Below, one piece after another: positions 35,318 through 48,046 of a stretch of DNA of 64,000 nucleotides. A program made the position numbers and the translations under genes. How positions within the stretch are numbered: the first letter of the stretch is position 1; every line of letters starts with the position of its first letter. The stretch covers positions 13,059,764 to 13,123,763 of the forward strand of contig CM059972.1 of the NCBI GenBank assembly GCA_030490835.1, in the 5' to 3' direction. Origin of the DNA: Annona cherimola. Taxonomy: Eukaryota > Streptophyta > Magnoliopsida > Magnoliales > Annonaceae. The notes beneath the pieces are model-generated. The model searched no databases. It was not told the DNA's origin and was given only the letters and a program-made list of their open reading frames with translations.

Positions 35318-36866
35318 GTATTTGGAGACTCACAATTAGTAATTAATCAATTCACGGGAGAATGGGAAACTAGAGACGAAAAATTGAAACTATACCAGAT
35401 TGCTTTAGCCAAGTTTGTAAGTCAATTCGAAGAAGTCACTTTTTCATAGTCCAAGAAACCAAAATTAGTTAGCAAATGCCCTAGCCAGCCTAGCTGCGGT
35501 TATAGATATCCCGTATGGTTTAGCTTCACAGGAAGTTCAAATATACATAACAAATGACCCCGCCTACTGTCTATCTATAGGAGAAGAAAGTATTGCAAAA
35601 GATAAACCAAAACCTTGGTATTACGACATAAAAAAATATGTCAAAGACCAAACCTTTGAAGGATATGCAAATTCTGTGGATAAGCGCACCATTAGAAGAC
35701 TAGCCTATCACTTTGTAATAATTAATGATATACTATATCGTAAATCTTATAACCAATTATTACTAAGATGTGTGGATGAAGAAGAGGCTAAGGAAGTAAT
35801 GATTAAAATACATGAAGGAGAATGTGGTTCCCATATGAATTGAATAATGCTCGCAAAGAAAATTATACGCCAAGGTTATTATTGGTTAACTTTAGAACGA
35901 GACTGTGCGTATTTTGTTAACAAATGCACCAAGTGTCAGGAGCATGGGAACCTTATCCATACTCCGGCTAACGAATTACACAATATGACCACTCCTTAGC
36001 CATTTTCAACATGGGGAATAGATATTATAGGGAAAATATCACCAAAATCATCCAACAACCACGAGTATATTCTAGTAGCGGTCGAATATTTTACTAAATG
36101 GGTAGAAGCTACTTCTTTTCCAACAATTAATACAAATCACGTCATTAAATTTATAAAACATAGTATTTTGACAAGGTTTGGTGTACCCAATATTCTGCTT
36201 AGCGATAACGGAACAGTATTTACAAGCCAGAAAATGAAAGAATTTTTACAACGGTATAAAATTCAACATCATAAATCAAGCCCATATCGACCACAAGCTA
36301 ATGGGGCAGTAGAAGCTGCTAATAAAACCTTAATTAAAATATTAGGAAAAATGGTAGAAAGTTACAGGGATTGGGCAGATAAATTACCATATGCCCTATG
36401 GGCCTACAGGACCTCAATTAGAACCGCGACGGGATTTTCCCCATATACACTAACCTACGGGATGAAGGCAGTGTTGCCAATTGAAGTAGAAATACCAACC
36501 TTGAGAATTTTGAAAGAAAATGACATAAGTTCAGAAGAGTAGATTGATGCCCGACTTATGCAACTAAATCTTTTAGATGAAAAGAGAGTAAGAGCATTAT
36601 CGCATACATATGCTTATCAACGACGAATGGCAAAAGCATATAACAAAAATATAAGGCATCGCGAATTTCAAGAAGGAGATTTAGTGTTAAAAAAGATCTT
36701 TGTGCCCCAACCGTCAGACAAAAGAGGTAAATTTAGGCATAAATGGGAAGGCCCATGGATAGTAAAAGAGGTATTAGATAATGGAGCTTTGATAATATCT
36801 CGGTCTGAGGAATCCACGATAGCAGAATTAGTAAGTACTGATCACGTAAAAAAATATTTTCAATAA
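35318..36866 (+). pseudogene. Tat integrase, broken
   Basis: Zinc-binding region near 35815-35945 (GSHMN, CTKCQEHG). The catalytic core has GIDIIGK near 36017, LSDNGTVF near 36200 and GAVEAANK near 36305. The C-terminal domain (36558-36866) has RKEFQEGDLVLK-like sequence and KWEGPWIVKEVL. Stop codons occur near 35840, 35998 and 36540, so the protein is not made intact. Confidence 0.85.
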
Positions 36867-37978
36867 TTGGTCTCCTCTTAAAATCCAAAACAAAAAGACC
36901 TCATGTGTCCTATACTTAACCGGGTAAAAACACCCTTTTCATTTTTCTAAAAAAAAAAGAGGAGAAACTCCAACGCTATCTCCTAGCCGTTGCATACTCA
37001 CCCACCTCCGTTGTTTTCATTTTCTATTTTAAAAATTATTTCAGCCCATATCCAATTTCTTTCATAGTTTGTGCTGCAATCTTACTCTTTATCTAGTCTC
37101 AATTTTTTTTGTCCATCACTAAGATATTATTCCATATAACAAAAAAATTCATTCCCTATTTTTCATTATGAAGCCGTGGATGCCTAGGAAAATCCCCGCG
37201 TGTTCTTCATTTTCCCTTCGTGAAATACAGCCTCTGCATGCACGCTATGGAATCTGTTTCCTCCATCCATCATTTCAGTTCATGTCGTGGCATATGACAG
37301 TATTCTTTAACTATCCATGCTCTTCACTTTATATGCATCTCGTTGAAATTTGTTTATACCGCGCCATTTACTTAATCATTAATGGCTCCATTATTCGTAA
37401 AAAAAAATTTTGTCCGTTCAGACTACTTCACTTGTTCTAGTAGTTTAGCATTTCTAAAATTTTTATAATTCCAAATGCATTAGCCGTTACATGCTTCTCC
37501 ATTACATCGCTTGCATCCAGAGAAAAAGAACTAATAGTGAAACCGGGTCATTTGCTTTCAGTCATTCATTAAAAAATATATATATGTCCATCCTATACAT
37601 CATTTTCCGTTCGTATATATAGATGGGCAATCCTAACTACCATTTCCCATCATTTAAAACCTGTATACCAGCAAGATTGTCAAAGCCTGTCATACGTAAT
37701 AAGAGGATACAACCTAAGAGTCCAAGATCAGTAAGCACACATAGTTAAACTAAAGTAAAAAGGATCATATACCCAAAAAAAATGCATTTATCATCATGGA
37801 AGTGTTTACACAACCCGTTTTACATGTATAAAAGCAAACCCATAACATGAATTTTGCACTTTAAAAAGCCTCCCCAAATAAACAAAAAAATACAAAATCA
37901 ATATAAGGAGTTTTAAGAGTTCAACGTTCATGTCATACAAAAAACCCAAAAAAAAGGAAAGGTATGAAAATTCCAAGC
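36867..37978. other. Tat spacer after pol
   Basis: No supported frame. It contains TTTCTAAAAAAAAAAGAGG near 36943, resembling the T-run/A-run units of the 5' LTR. It also lies downstream of the antisense gene and may hold that gene's 3' UTR. Confidence 0.4.
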
Positions 37979-40900
37979 TCAGCTTGAAGGTGGTGCTTGT
38001 GTAGTAGTCATTGACCTTGGCTTCAAAGATATCTCGTACTGGGAAAGCACTTCACGAATGGAGGACAAGGCGTCTGACAACTGTCCGATGGATGAAGCGA
38101 ATGAAGCAATCTGCGTCCTCAAATCCTGGATTTGTGTCTCTAGATGATGAGGGGCTATCACAGGTACGCCAATTTCCATGGCCTCTCCTTCAACGAGTTC
38201 AAGAATTCCGTTAGCTCCTGGAATAACATGACCCATCTCTCTAGCCAACCAATTCCTGTAATCTAAAGAGGACTCAGGCAATCTAGTAAAAGTTAGTCCA
38301 AGTTCGGAAGCCGACATGCTAAGATGCCAACCGGAAAGTATTTCGTCTACAATTGCAGCTCCACTATAGGTAGTAAATCTGGTAAAGGTTCCCCTCGTAT
38401 TTGGGATACATTGGAAAATACCAAACTGACGAAGAAACCTTTGAGGATTGTAAGAACAATAGCCTGAAACCCCTAGCAAAGTAAGATACCCATAATCCCT
38501 ACAGCTTATAAGAGGATCAACAAATAGCCAAGAGGCCCTCCAAACAACCCTTTCCTCAGTCAAGTTAGACAAATATGAGAGTAAATCTGAAGGTAAGGGG
38601 GTCCATTCGAGGCTTAGTAAAGTACTAGTAAGGTAAGGGAGATGGACCATATGTTCAGGAAAGGAGGGAATGCATCCCAAATGTTCCATTAACCAGATCT
38701 GTTAAAAAAAAAAAAAAGAATTCAGCAATACGCTCATGGAAAAGAATGGCATAGCATGAGAAGTTATCAGATTTTAGACAAAACCCAAAGTTAAGGGAGA
38801 TATTCTAACATCCCTTTAACTCACAAATCCATAAAACCATGATTAACTGACAATACTTCAGATTATAGTAACTGTTGAAAATAACAACACTAAAAATTCA
38901 GATTGGGCAACTAAACATTCAAGATTTCTGATTCAAACAACTTCAAAGTACCCTCGCAGAAAAAGCAACTGTAAGGTAGCTACCAAAGTTTCAGATATAA
39001 CAGCCTTAAGGAAAATTTTCAGATGAAGGAAACCTCAAAATAACATACAGAATCTCAGAAATCTCAAAGCCACATCAAAACTTCAGGTTCATAATGGTAG
39101 GTAACATGTCAGAGACAATTATTTCAAGGTAACAATTATGGTTCCAGACTTAACCACACTTGAGAATCATGATTTTAGATTTAAACATTCAAACAAAATC
39201 TGTAAAGTTTCCAACTTAACAACTTTAGAACAAATTTTCAGATATATATCAATCTCAGATAAGCATTCCAGATGAAACAACTTTAAAGAAACCATTCAAA
39301 GATTCAGGTTTGCAGTAAAGTTTATAAATTTCAGACATAATAAGACAAATACGGACTGAATTTCAAACCTTTCAATCCCAAAGTAATATATAAATTTCCA
39401 GAAATAAGCAACATCTAAAAAAAATCATATTATTGGATCTAACAACCTTCAAAATAATATGAAAATCTCATAATACAATCAACATTAAGGAGTTCAGATT
39501 CAACAAATTGCACGCTGGCATGATTTCAAAACTAACTAAGAAGACAGTTCAAATTCAAGGTTTCAAGCTGAGCAATTGCAAAATTGATTCAAATTCTCAA
39601 GTATAACCACAGCATAAAAGCGTGATTTCAGATTAGATAAAATGTCAGTTCGGGTATAAATGGCCCATTAGAGTGACTTGACGATCCAAAAATACAACAT
39701 CTCAGATTTCATAATTTCAAGGGGGCATGCCAAGTTCAAGTATAATCTCAAATCAAACATTCTAGCATGAAAAATTGCACACTTCTTAATCTCAAAGGAT
39801 AAACAAAGTTTCAAAATCGAATAACCTTAAGTTAGCATGCAGAGTTTCAAATTTGACAACTTTAATGTAACGTACAAAGTTACGGATTCAATAACTTCAA
39901 AACCATTGTACATCTTCAAAGAAATGACAACAAACAGAAAGAGCTTGGCAATTTAAGATAAAAAAAAATCAATAAATCAATTAAAGACTCCCACTTCTTA
40001 AGAATCAATAGCATTCCAGGTATGATATGATACATCTACTTCCCACACTTATAGTTTAAATAAAAAGTTTTTTTATTAAAGACAGAACATACCATCTCCA
40101 TGCAAACAGAATCCAGAATAAAACTTATGCCTTAAATAAACCAGTCAAAAGATACCAAGAGCAACATGATAAGGAAAGACATGTTTCACAAAAAAAAATA
40201 TTAATACTTACTTGTAAAACAGCCAAGCATCCTTGCAAAGGACCAGACCCGTCTTGAAATTGAGTCAAGCCTTCATGGATTCCAGCTAAAACAGCAGGAA
40301 CAAGAGGCTTCCTTAAAATAGCCAAATGCACAAAAGAAAGAAGTGGCAGTCTTAAAAATTCATTTGAAGGAAGAATAATTTTAGCAAGGATCCCTAAAAT
40401 TAAGGCATTTCTACAGGCAACACCCCTAGGAGTACCTGGATGTTCTCTACGAATAGAAAACTCCCCATAAAACAGGTCTAAAGAAATGGAATGAGACTCA
40501 TTAGAAGCAGACAAATCATAATGCCTAGGATCTGCATTAAATAGAAAGGTAAAAAGGTCTTCACCTATAGGCCCGGGAGGCAAAACCGAAACATCCCTAA
40601 AGAGTAGAAACCCGGTAAGTCTAGAAACCTCCTCTAAGGAAGGAGACAGTTCCACATTCCCAAACCTGAATATTCCTAATGAAGGGATCCAAAATCGGGC
40701 TGCAGTTTCTAAGAAAGGATGATTCAATACTACCCTAGACAATTCCAAGCATTCTCCCATATGGAATGAAGCTAAGTCAGCCCTCTCAATAGCTGACAAA
40801 GTCGCTGTCCACCTAGACAGCCTTCGACCAACAAAAGGGATGCCCAAACTAGGACTACTCCCAGTAGAAGAAGAGGAGTCAGAAGGAATAGACTGAATAC

Positions 40901-40985
40901 CATTCATGATGGAAGGAAAAGACAACAAAGGAAGAAAACAAAAAGGAACAGCAGTAGAAAAAGAGGCAGAACACGTGCAAGACAA
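37979..40985 (-). CDS. Antisense two-exon gene of the Tat element, plant mobile domain-like protein
   Basis: Exon 1 runs 40985 to 40212. The donor is CAA|GTAAGT. Exon 2 starts at 38698 after a T-rich tract and AACAG, and ends at 37979. Frame is kept, giving 497 aa. At the join the residues are VLQ then IWLMEHLG, which fits the LQIWLxEH pattern of plant mobile domain proteins. Exon 1 carries FWIPSLGIFRFGNVELSPSL and LEEVSRLTGF, an Arabidopsis MAIN-like arrangement. The C-terminus (about 445-480) is coiled-coil-like (QIQDLRTQIASFASSIGQL). Antisense extra ORFs with plant mobile domain similarity are known from Tat-clade elements, so the assignment rests on family knowledge plus visible motifs. 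Unlike pol, this gene has no stop. The start could also be a later Met (MNGIQSIPSD at about 40905). Confidence 0.75.
38700..40210 (-). repeat. Intron of the antisense gene, with diffuse TTTCAGAT repeats
   Basis: The 1.5-kb intron contains many degenerate copies (read on +) of TTTCAGAT, AACTTCAAA and ACATGCAGAA-like words, spaced roughly 30-60 bases apart from about 38770 to 39950. They look like an eroded tandem array. Confidence 0.5.
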
Positions 40986-43433
40986 AAGAGCAATAGAGGA
41001 TAAAGACAGAATGATGAGGTATAAATAGAAAATTTCTGCCCAAGCAATGATAGTTAAACAGTATAGTCATAAACCAGATGAGTTAAGTCATATCAATGGT
41101 CAGCCCATTACAAGTCAGAAAATGTATATAAAAACTAGCTTGCTGTTACACATATGGGCTAGAATATGAAGTATAATCATTATAGGGATGTTCACCACTG
41201 TAGTCATCATACTAAAAGAAGTACTCGTACTATACTGCAACACTGTTCATGATAGGCTTGCATAAAAGGAAATCATAACTAAACAATGACACCATAAATC
41301 AGACAAGTATAGTCATGTCAAAGGTTAGCTCACTATAAACCAAAATATGTATAAATTGTAATCATTCATATATGATATTGAACTGTATAGTGATAGGTAA
41401 TCATGCTCAGATCAGCAGTTGTCACACCAAAGCATGATGTGATTTCACAAAAGAGAGGGATAATGAAGGTTCAATCACATCAAGTCATTTCTCTACAGTG
41501 CCAAGTCCTTTCATTCATCATAGGCTCTACACAAGTCATGTCCCATCAATATGACCCATAGGATCTTATCAACACTTGTGTAATCATTGCCAACCCAAGA
41601 GAAGGTAAAGAAAATATATATGTTGAAAATAGATAACTTAAATTAAAAGGCAAAGTTATCAGAATTTTAAACATAAAAAAAGGGAGGACAATACTAATAT
41701 GAAAGCATTCCTACTAGAACTGAAAAAACTTAAGCAGAAATGAATCATGCAAAACATTAAGGGGTCATCTAATAATGACTCAAACCTTGTTAGAATTCTA
41801 CTTTTATAGAACTGATTAAGCTAAAAATATGATAATCTGCATGAAAACTATTCATATTTACAGATTAATAGATAAGATTCTCAAAAGGAAAAACTAAAAA
41901 AAAATAAAGGAAAATCAGATTGCTTAATCATTAAGGACTGGCACTGCAAAACCAAAGAAAAAATATATACAAAAGATGAAGGCTTACAATTCAAAGATGG
42001 GATGATCAATCACACTATTAGGTCAAATAGCTAAAATACAGAAATAAACGAATTATCGTAGGCAGTTAAGAGATTTAAAAGATAAAATCAAAGCTCTAAA
42101 CTCTTGGATAGTTAAAACTCTTTAAAAGCAAGGATTTACATCATCATAATTTAGAAGCGCCAAAGGATGAATAAAGAATTCAAGCATTAACTGGGCAAAG
42201 GAAATCCAAGATAGTTTTTTTTAAAGACATAGATAATGACACTGATTAAAGGGAATCTGTTCACCATAATAAAAAAATATTATACACAATACTAGATAAA
42301 TAGGAAACAAGAAAATAAAGAGAGTAAAGAAAGTAAAATCTAAGTTGCCTAAAATTAAGAAAAATGAGCAATCATTATAAAAACTCATTAGTAAAAGAAA
42401 AAAAAACATTCTATTGGCCTCATGAAACCAAACTGCCTGCTTAATTCTAAAATACAATCTCAAGGTTGAAACATTATATAAAGCCAAATAATAATAATAA
42501 TAATATATACATATGGTCAGATTTATTTCATGACTAAACAGAAGGAATTAACAAGCTTTAATATTATAATGCACGAATCAACAATGGTTCACTTGAATAG
42601 TATATATCGTGAATACTAGCCTTAAAATGACCACGACATGCAACACCCAAGAAATTACATGCTCAGAACTACACAGACCATTAGGCATGTAAGCATTGGT
42701 AATACATTCATAATCAAACAAAGATAAACAGTTAGCACAAATCGTATTAGAGACAGATAGATTCACAAACTAAGTCAACCTCTATTAACCTACATAATCA
42801 ATAGAATTAAAGAAGTTATATTTGATAGACATTGAGTAGCGTAAATTAATAACTTACAAAGATATAAGATTTGAAAAGAGGGAGACACCACATCAACAAT
42901 AATGAAGGAAGAAGGAAATCTAGAAGGGGAACACGAAATAACCCTCTGATAGAAATTAGATCGGCCCAACGTATGAATACAGGGAGAAACCTACTCAATA
43001 GCCTCCACATTTCATAACAAATCATCCAAGGGAAAGAAAAGGAAAAGAATGGCATATATAGAACCCCGTTCCGGCATTCCCGCATCTAGTTAACAGTGTT
43101 AATTGAAGACGTTTCTCCCTAACAAACCCTCTCGAAAAAAAAGAGAAGAAAAAAAATCACATATGCAAAGAAGAGAGGAACAGGAAGAAGAAAGGGGAAG
43201 TCCACCGTGACATAGCCATCTTGATCGCAACAGCAGAAAAGAATCAGCAATAAGCCAAGGAAAATAATAAAAAAAACGTAGGTCGTAACAGGAAATGAAA
43301 AAAAAACAATAAAAAAAAACCATCAGTTGATAACGGGCGGTCGAGAAGCATTCCGGCAACGTCCTCCCCCCCGGACGATAAGCCGGCGAAGTCGTCTTCT
43401 CTGGCAAGCGACTACCGCAGATCTCGATGGTTA
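40986..43433. other. Tat region upstream of the antisense gene
   Basis: No domain-bearing frame. On the minus strand it would hold the promoter and 5' leader of the antisense gene. A GC-richer stretch at about 43330-43430 could be the remains of a transcribed leader. A polypurine tract and U3 for the 3' LTR were not found. Confidence 0.4.
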
Positions 43434-43902
43434 CTAACTACCGTTATATGGTTAGTGGCGACTCCAAAAGTTAATATATTAAATATTTATATGCATAGTA
43501 CTAATTGCTAATTGCGTCTAATTGAGATATATGTTTGCGTTTGACTAACTCGCATCATTTAAAAATCTCTAAAAACTTGCATCATCTAAAAGCTTTAACG
43601 CTTGCATCTCCCTTCTTTAAACCCCATGTCTACACCTTTTATATTTTTTCCATTTCTGATCTTGAACCCCTTTTCTACACCGTTTATATTTTAATTTTTG
43701 CACGTTTAATTTCTGTATTTGACTTGCATCACGTCTAACCCGCTAACTCGCTAATTTGCATGTCATACTTATTCTCTTTTTTGGTGTATGCATATTTTAT
43801 TTTCTCATTTTAGTTCATGGTTATATGTATTTTTGAGCTTACCTTACACTTTTTAGGCCCATTCGCCGGCCCATCATAGCGCGCTAAAAACCACGTGCTA
43901 CA
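43434..43902 (+). repeat. Truncated 3' LTR of the Tat element
   Basis: Matches 20153-20620. The left part of the LTR, including the TATA box and tandem array, is missing. It ends GTGCTACA. Confidence 0.9.
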
Positions 43903-44776
43903 TCTGTTATAGCTTTCATGACTTTATCTTCAATTTTTTTATTTTAGAAATTTATTTGATATTCAACCAGTAGATGAAATCTCTTTTTAGTTTGCCTTCT
44001 TTCCTTTAGTATTTTGCATATTTGATATCTCTTCTTTTTGATGTAAATATCTCTTTTTCGAATTTAAATTTTTAAAGATAATAAATTGATAGTTATCTTT
44101 GTCTAAATCAGTAAATCTTATTTAGAAATTTGATGTTAAATTTATTAATTTTCATTAGCTGTTAGGCTTATTCGATTTTCTGAATATGAGATTTTTACAT
44201 GCGATCGATAAGAGACTTTATTTTTAATCTGTAGATGCAACAAAAATATAACTATATGCTTAAATATTGCTAGTATAAAATATAAATATGAATAGTTGTG
44301 GTATAAATATTACTGGTATATAAAAATATAAATATATTTTAAAAATTCAGTGATATCTAATATACACCTCTTTAATTTAAAAAGTTGTATTTATCTTTTT
44401 TTTGTTTAATAATTTTTTATTCATGATATTGTTGGGGGTCATCTGTTTATAGATAATTAATATTAATTAGTTTGATTATAAAATAATAACGATTTAATCT
44501 GACAACAATACATTAATTATAAAAAAATTTATATTTGCTTTTAAATTAATGGTAATAGAAGTGATCTTCTTTCACTTTTTATTTAAGTATTATCATCTCA
44601 TTACTCTAAATCTGGAATGAAGATGGTGTTAACAATATATTTTAAAAAAAATTTAAAAATATATTTAAAATTTTTCTATGATAAAGTGTGTCAAAAAACA
44701 TTTTAAAATTTTAAAATTTTCAGAAATAAGGAGTAAATTTTGCCCCCACTTAGCAAAGATCCTAGATCCGCCATTG
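43903..44776. other. Right arm of the outer hAT element
   Basis: AT-rich, non-coding. Ends with GATCCGCCATTG, the inverted partner of the left terminus at 17316. Confidence 0.55.
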
Positions 44777-44784
44777 CCCGGGAG
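44777..44784. repeat. Right target duplication of the outer hAT element
   Basis: CCCGGGAG, 7/8 match to 17308-17315. Confidence 0.6.
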
Positions 44785-45414
44785 ATGAGATTTTGTTGCA
44801 TTAGAAAGATAGGCAGTAGTGCATGGAGCCCTCATTTGCCCATATCGCCTGTCGCCCATTCCCTCTTCCTCGAAATTCACACTAGCAGGTGATTTGCGTT
44901 AAGGCCATTAGACTATCATGACCCACTTGCACAATGGACATTCAAGGGCACGATCCGGGATCACTGAGGACACCGCACTTTCTTTAATAGGTGAACATTT
45001 TTCTAAAAAGTACAATTTTAATATCTAACCTATCAATTTATTCTAGTTAAAATTTAATGCTGTAACATAATATTTTAATTATTTATGTGAGTTTGTAAGA
45101 ATTAAATTATTAAAATATTTATTCGCTTGATAATTTTTTATTATTATTTATACAATGCCACAACTTGATATTTTAATAAAGCACATTTATAACCTACACA
45201 CCATAGAAGAAATTTTTCTATAAATATGCCTAAAAGAAATTTTTAAAAACCTCATAATCAGAGGAAAAATTATAAAATTCCTATTTCAAGGAGACTTTTT
45301 GGGCTCTTTACCTCTGCCACCAGTTCTAGCCACAAGTAGTTATTTGTTTGATATTAGTTTAATGAACATTATACTATCCTAATTTTTTTCTAAGTATATT
45401 TTATTACTTTGAAC
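44785..45414. other. Intergenic DNA
   Basis: No gene, RNA or clear repeat found. Confidence 0.4.
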
Positions 45415-45422
45415 ATAATATA

Positions 45423-48038
45423 TAGGTGTGCAACTTGATACCGGGTGGGTACAAACCTACCCAACCCGATCCAGTTTCAAAAGTAAGTTGGAGTTTAATT
45501 TCTTATTTTTCTCAAATTAGGCCCGGTTTCAACCCGAAACCAGTATCGGGTTTGCATCAACCAGGTTCGAACCCGATATTCCTTCTAATTTATTTTAAAA
45601 ATTATATTTATTTATACATTAAGTATTTAACTATAATTACAATAGAAATTCTTTCTTGTAATCATAATTTAATTAAACTTTAAAACGTGTATTCTAAAAC
45701 TTAAATTTCATTTACATTTGTTCATAAAAGTTGAATCTATTACATCTATGTTAACTTTATTTGCAAATAATTACAAATATATCAACTCTTTAAAATTATT
45801 GCATCCATACTAATTAACTATGAGATATATATGTCTCACTTTTATTAAACTTTAGATAACGATTTCATATAATCTAATTTATTTTTCATATATTGATTGA
45901 TAATATGTGAAGATCAGGTATTTTATTTTATTTTCATTATAACTTTTTCCTGTTTATGAGGTAATTTATGAACATGCTGCTAGGAATTAATGATGTTAGT
46001 GTGATGCACAACATATATAGACATGGCATCTAGGGGAATATATAGTGCATACATGCATGTACTATGATCCTAGAACATTGGGTTGTATGGGACACCATTC
46101 ACGAGAATGTTGGGACATGAGTATGAGTTGTACATTAGTAGATTTTTATAGTGCATTGCTCGATTGTGGTATTATTTATTGGATATAGATTTAAAGATGT
46201 ATGATTGACGTGCTATTTTTGAGCACTATGACTATCTTTCACCTCGTAGAGTAGGTACGAGGTTCGACCTGCCCGGTCAGGTTGCGAGGGCGGCACCCCC
46301 GGAGAAATTTTTAATTTACTAAATTGTATTAGCGGGAAGCTAGTCGCAAACGGTAATCGGGCTCGACCCATGCTTGGGCCCGACCCATTTTGACAAGAGT
46401 GTGACCCGTCTCGTTCCTTGTTCTTTTTCTCATTCCTGCATTCTCGACCTCCTCTTCCTCCTTTCTTCCCGACCTTGATCTAGCCCTAAGCCTCCCTAAA
46501 AATTACGTCAAACTGCCTTAAAGATCCCTGATTCACCTAAAGGAAGCTAGAAATCTCAGATATTCGAGTCTAGGGTTGCTGTATTTGGGCGAAGTCACGA
46601 TCAAGGTAAGTAGATGTCGCTCCTTAAACATGATATAGGGCTGGAGCAAATGGGTAGCATCCAACAATTTCGTGGTATAGAACATTTCGCGACAGTGTAT
46701 GATTAGTAGGGTTTGGGAAAAATCAAATGTTACTAGTCATCTTTGTGAAACAAACAAAACATTAGTAATCTCTACATGATTAGAACATGACATTTGTCAA
46801 GTGGGTTGAATCAGGACAAGGGACTAGAGGTTTTCCCTTTTGGTATCCAACATGTGTTCGAGGATATGCTTATGTGACTGTTGGTATACTAGATTTAAAG
46901 TAAACTCTGTTGATTTTGTTAATGTTGTATGCATGGTTTGTGACATTTGTTCTTGTGTATTATGGGTGATATACTATCTGAGATTGGTGATTGTAAAGGG
47001 TTGTTCATCGCCCTTGGTTGACATGAGGAGAGGACTATTTGTCGTCTTTGGTTTATATGTAATTATATGTATATGATCTTGGGAGTGGGTGTTGGACCCA
47101 TATGTCTTGTATTGACTATGACATGTGCATCTCGAACTTTGCTTATGTCCACTTTGTGTTAACTACTATCTACTTACCGAGTCTATTTAGACTCACATGG
47201 TTTGTTATTTTGTCTTTAAATTACAGGCCAGGTGAGGAACCTCAAGGTAGGACAAGTGGAGGACCTAACCCTGAAGACCATTAGATTATTGTCTTTGATC
47301 ACAATGATTTTGGAATTTATGATCTCTTTTGATATTAGTATATATAGATAATTACTCAGTTAGATTCAACTTTGACAAACATATTGTGTTTAATATTTTG
47401 AACTTGATTATAATCTATGTGAATACATATATATATATACATGATCCTTTGATTTTCTTATTGTGTAAGGATAAATTTCAATAATTTTCGTACTATGTGG
47501 ATGTCTTTGTAATATGAAGATACAAGGGTATGACAGTAGAGTTGAATGTTATATTTTGGAATAAAATTGAAATATTTATGAATAACAGGTCTTCTATTTC
47601 ATACCACCCTTTATATATTATAAGGAGATGCTACCGAATTTTTCTTAGGTCGTAAGGTACCCATTGACTAACCATTGAGAATATCTAGGCAGTGGATCGT
47701 TACATAATAAGTAAATTTATTACATTTATTGTATTTAGAATTATCTTTTAATTAAAAAATTATTTTTCATCAAAATCAAAGACATCATAGGTCATACAAA
47801 TATATTCATGTACAAATGCAATAATATTAAAAATAATTGTTATCTCTATTGATAATTTCAACTTTTATTAGTTCAAGAGTAACCTAAAATTCAGTCCAAA
47901 ACCAATGTCAACTCGATCCGAACTCGACCAGAACTCAAATTCTAATATTAGGATTCGGGTTGGGTTCACCTAAACTTGATATGCTTAGGATTTTGGTTCA
48001 CCTCAATCTGGTACAACCCAACTCGAGTTGCAACCCTA
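45423..48038. mobile_element. Non-autonomous hAT element, 2.6 kb, perfect 8-bp TSD
   Basis: The left end TAGGTGTGCAACTTGA pairs with the right end CTCGAGTTGCAACCCTA. ATAATATA flanks both sides (45415-45422 and 48039-48046), a hAT-type 8-bp duplication. Subterminal repeats of ACCCGATCC/AACCCGA type lie inside both ends. No transposase frame is seen. The middle (about 46250-47330) has different composition and contains exon-like pieces. Confidence 0.85.
46250..47330 (+). other. Exon-like segment inside the hAT element
   Basis: A C/T-rich leader-like stretch (about 46430-46605) ends at CAAG|GTAAGT (donor at 46606). About 620 bases later AAATTACAG (to 47226) is followed by GCCAGGTGAGGAACCTCAAGG and a short frame ending at 47284. 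The layout resembles captured gene sequence or part of another retroelement. No domain is recognised, so function is unknown. Confidence 0.35.
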
Positions 48039-48046
48039 ATAATATA

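Larger units (their letters stand above)
18000..43902 (+). mobile_element. Tat-lineage Ty3 LTR retrotransposon, decayed, with an Athila element inside
   Basis: The internal order is gag, protease, RT, RNase H, a second archaeal-type RNase H, integrase and an antisense gene. The primer site TGGCGACTCCACTGGGGA (20624-20641) directly follows the 5' LTR end. The second RNase H and the DNGSS protease motif are Tat/Ogre-clade traits. The 5' LTR boundary is not found; a TATA box at about 18414 shows that the LTR begins upstream of it. The 3' LTR is preserved only from 43434. The integrase and RT frames carry stop codons. LTR regions differ at about a dozen of 468 positions by eye, so this element is older than the Athila insert. 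Confidence 0.8.
17316..44776. mobile_element. hAT (Tip100-like) element split by nested retrotransposons
   Basis: The left terminus CGAGGGCGGATCCACGTATG pairs with the right terminus, whose reverse complement reads CAATGGCGGATCTAGGATC. Further in, GTGTGGGCAATTG pairs with the inverse of TTTTGCCCCCACTTA. The GGCGGATC termini and 8-bp duplication are typical of plant Tip100-type hAT elements. Surviving arms are about 17316-17900 and 43903-44776. Everything between appears to be later insertions. No transposase is visible, so the element was non-autonomous or lost its gene. Confidence 0.6.
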
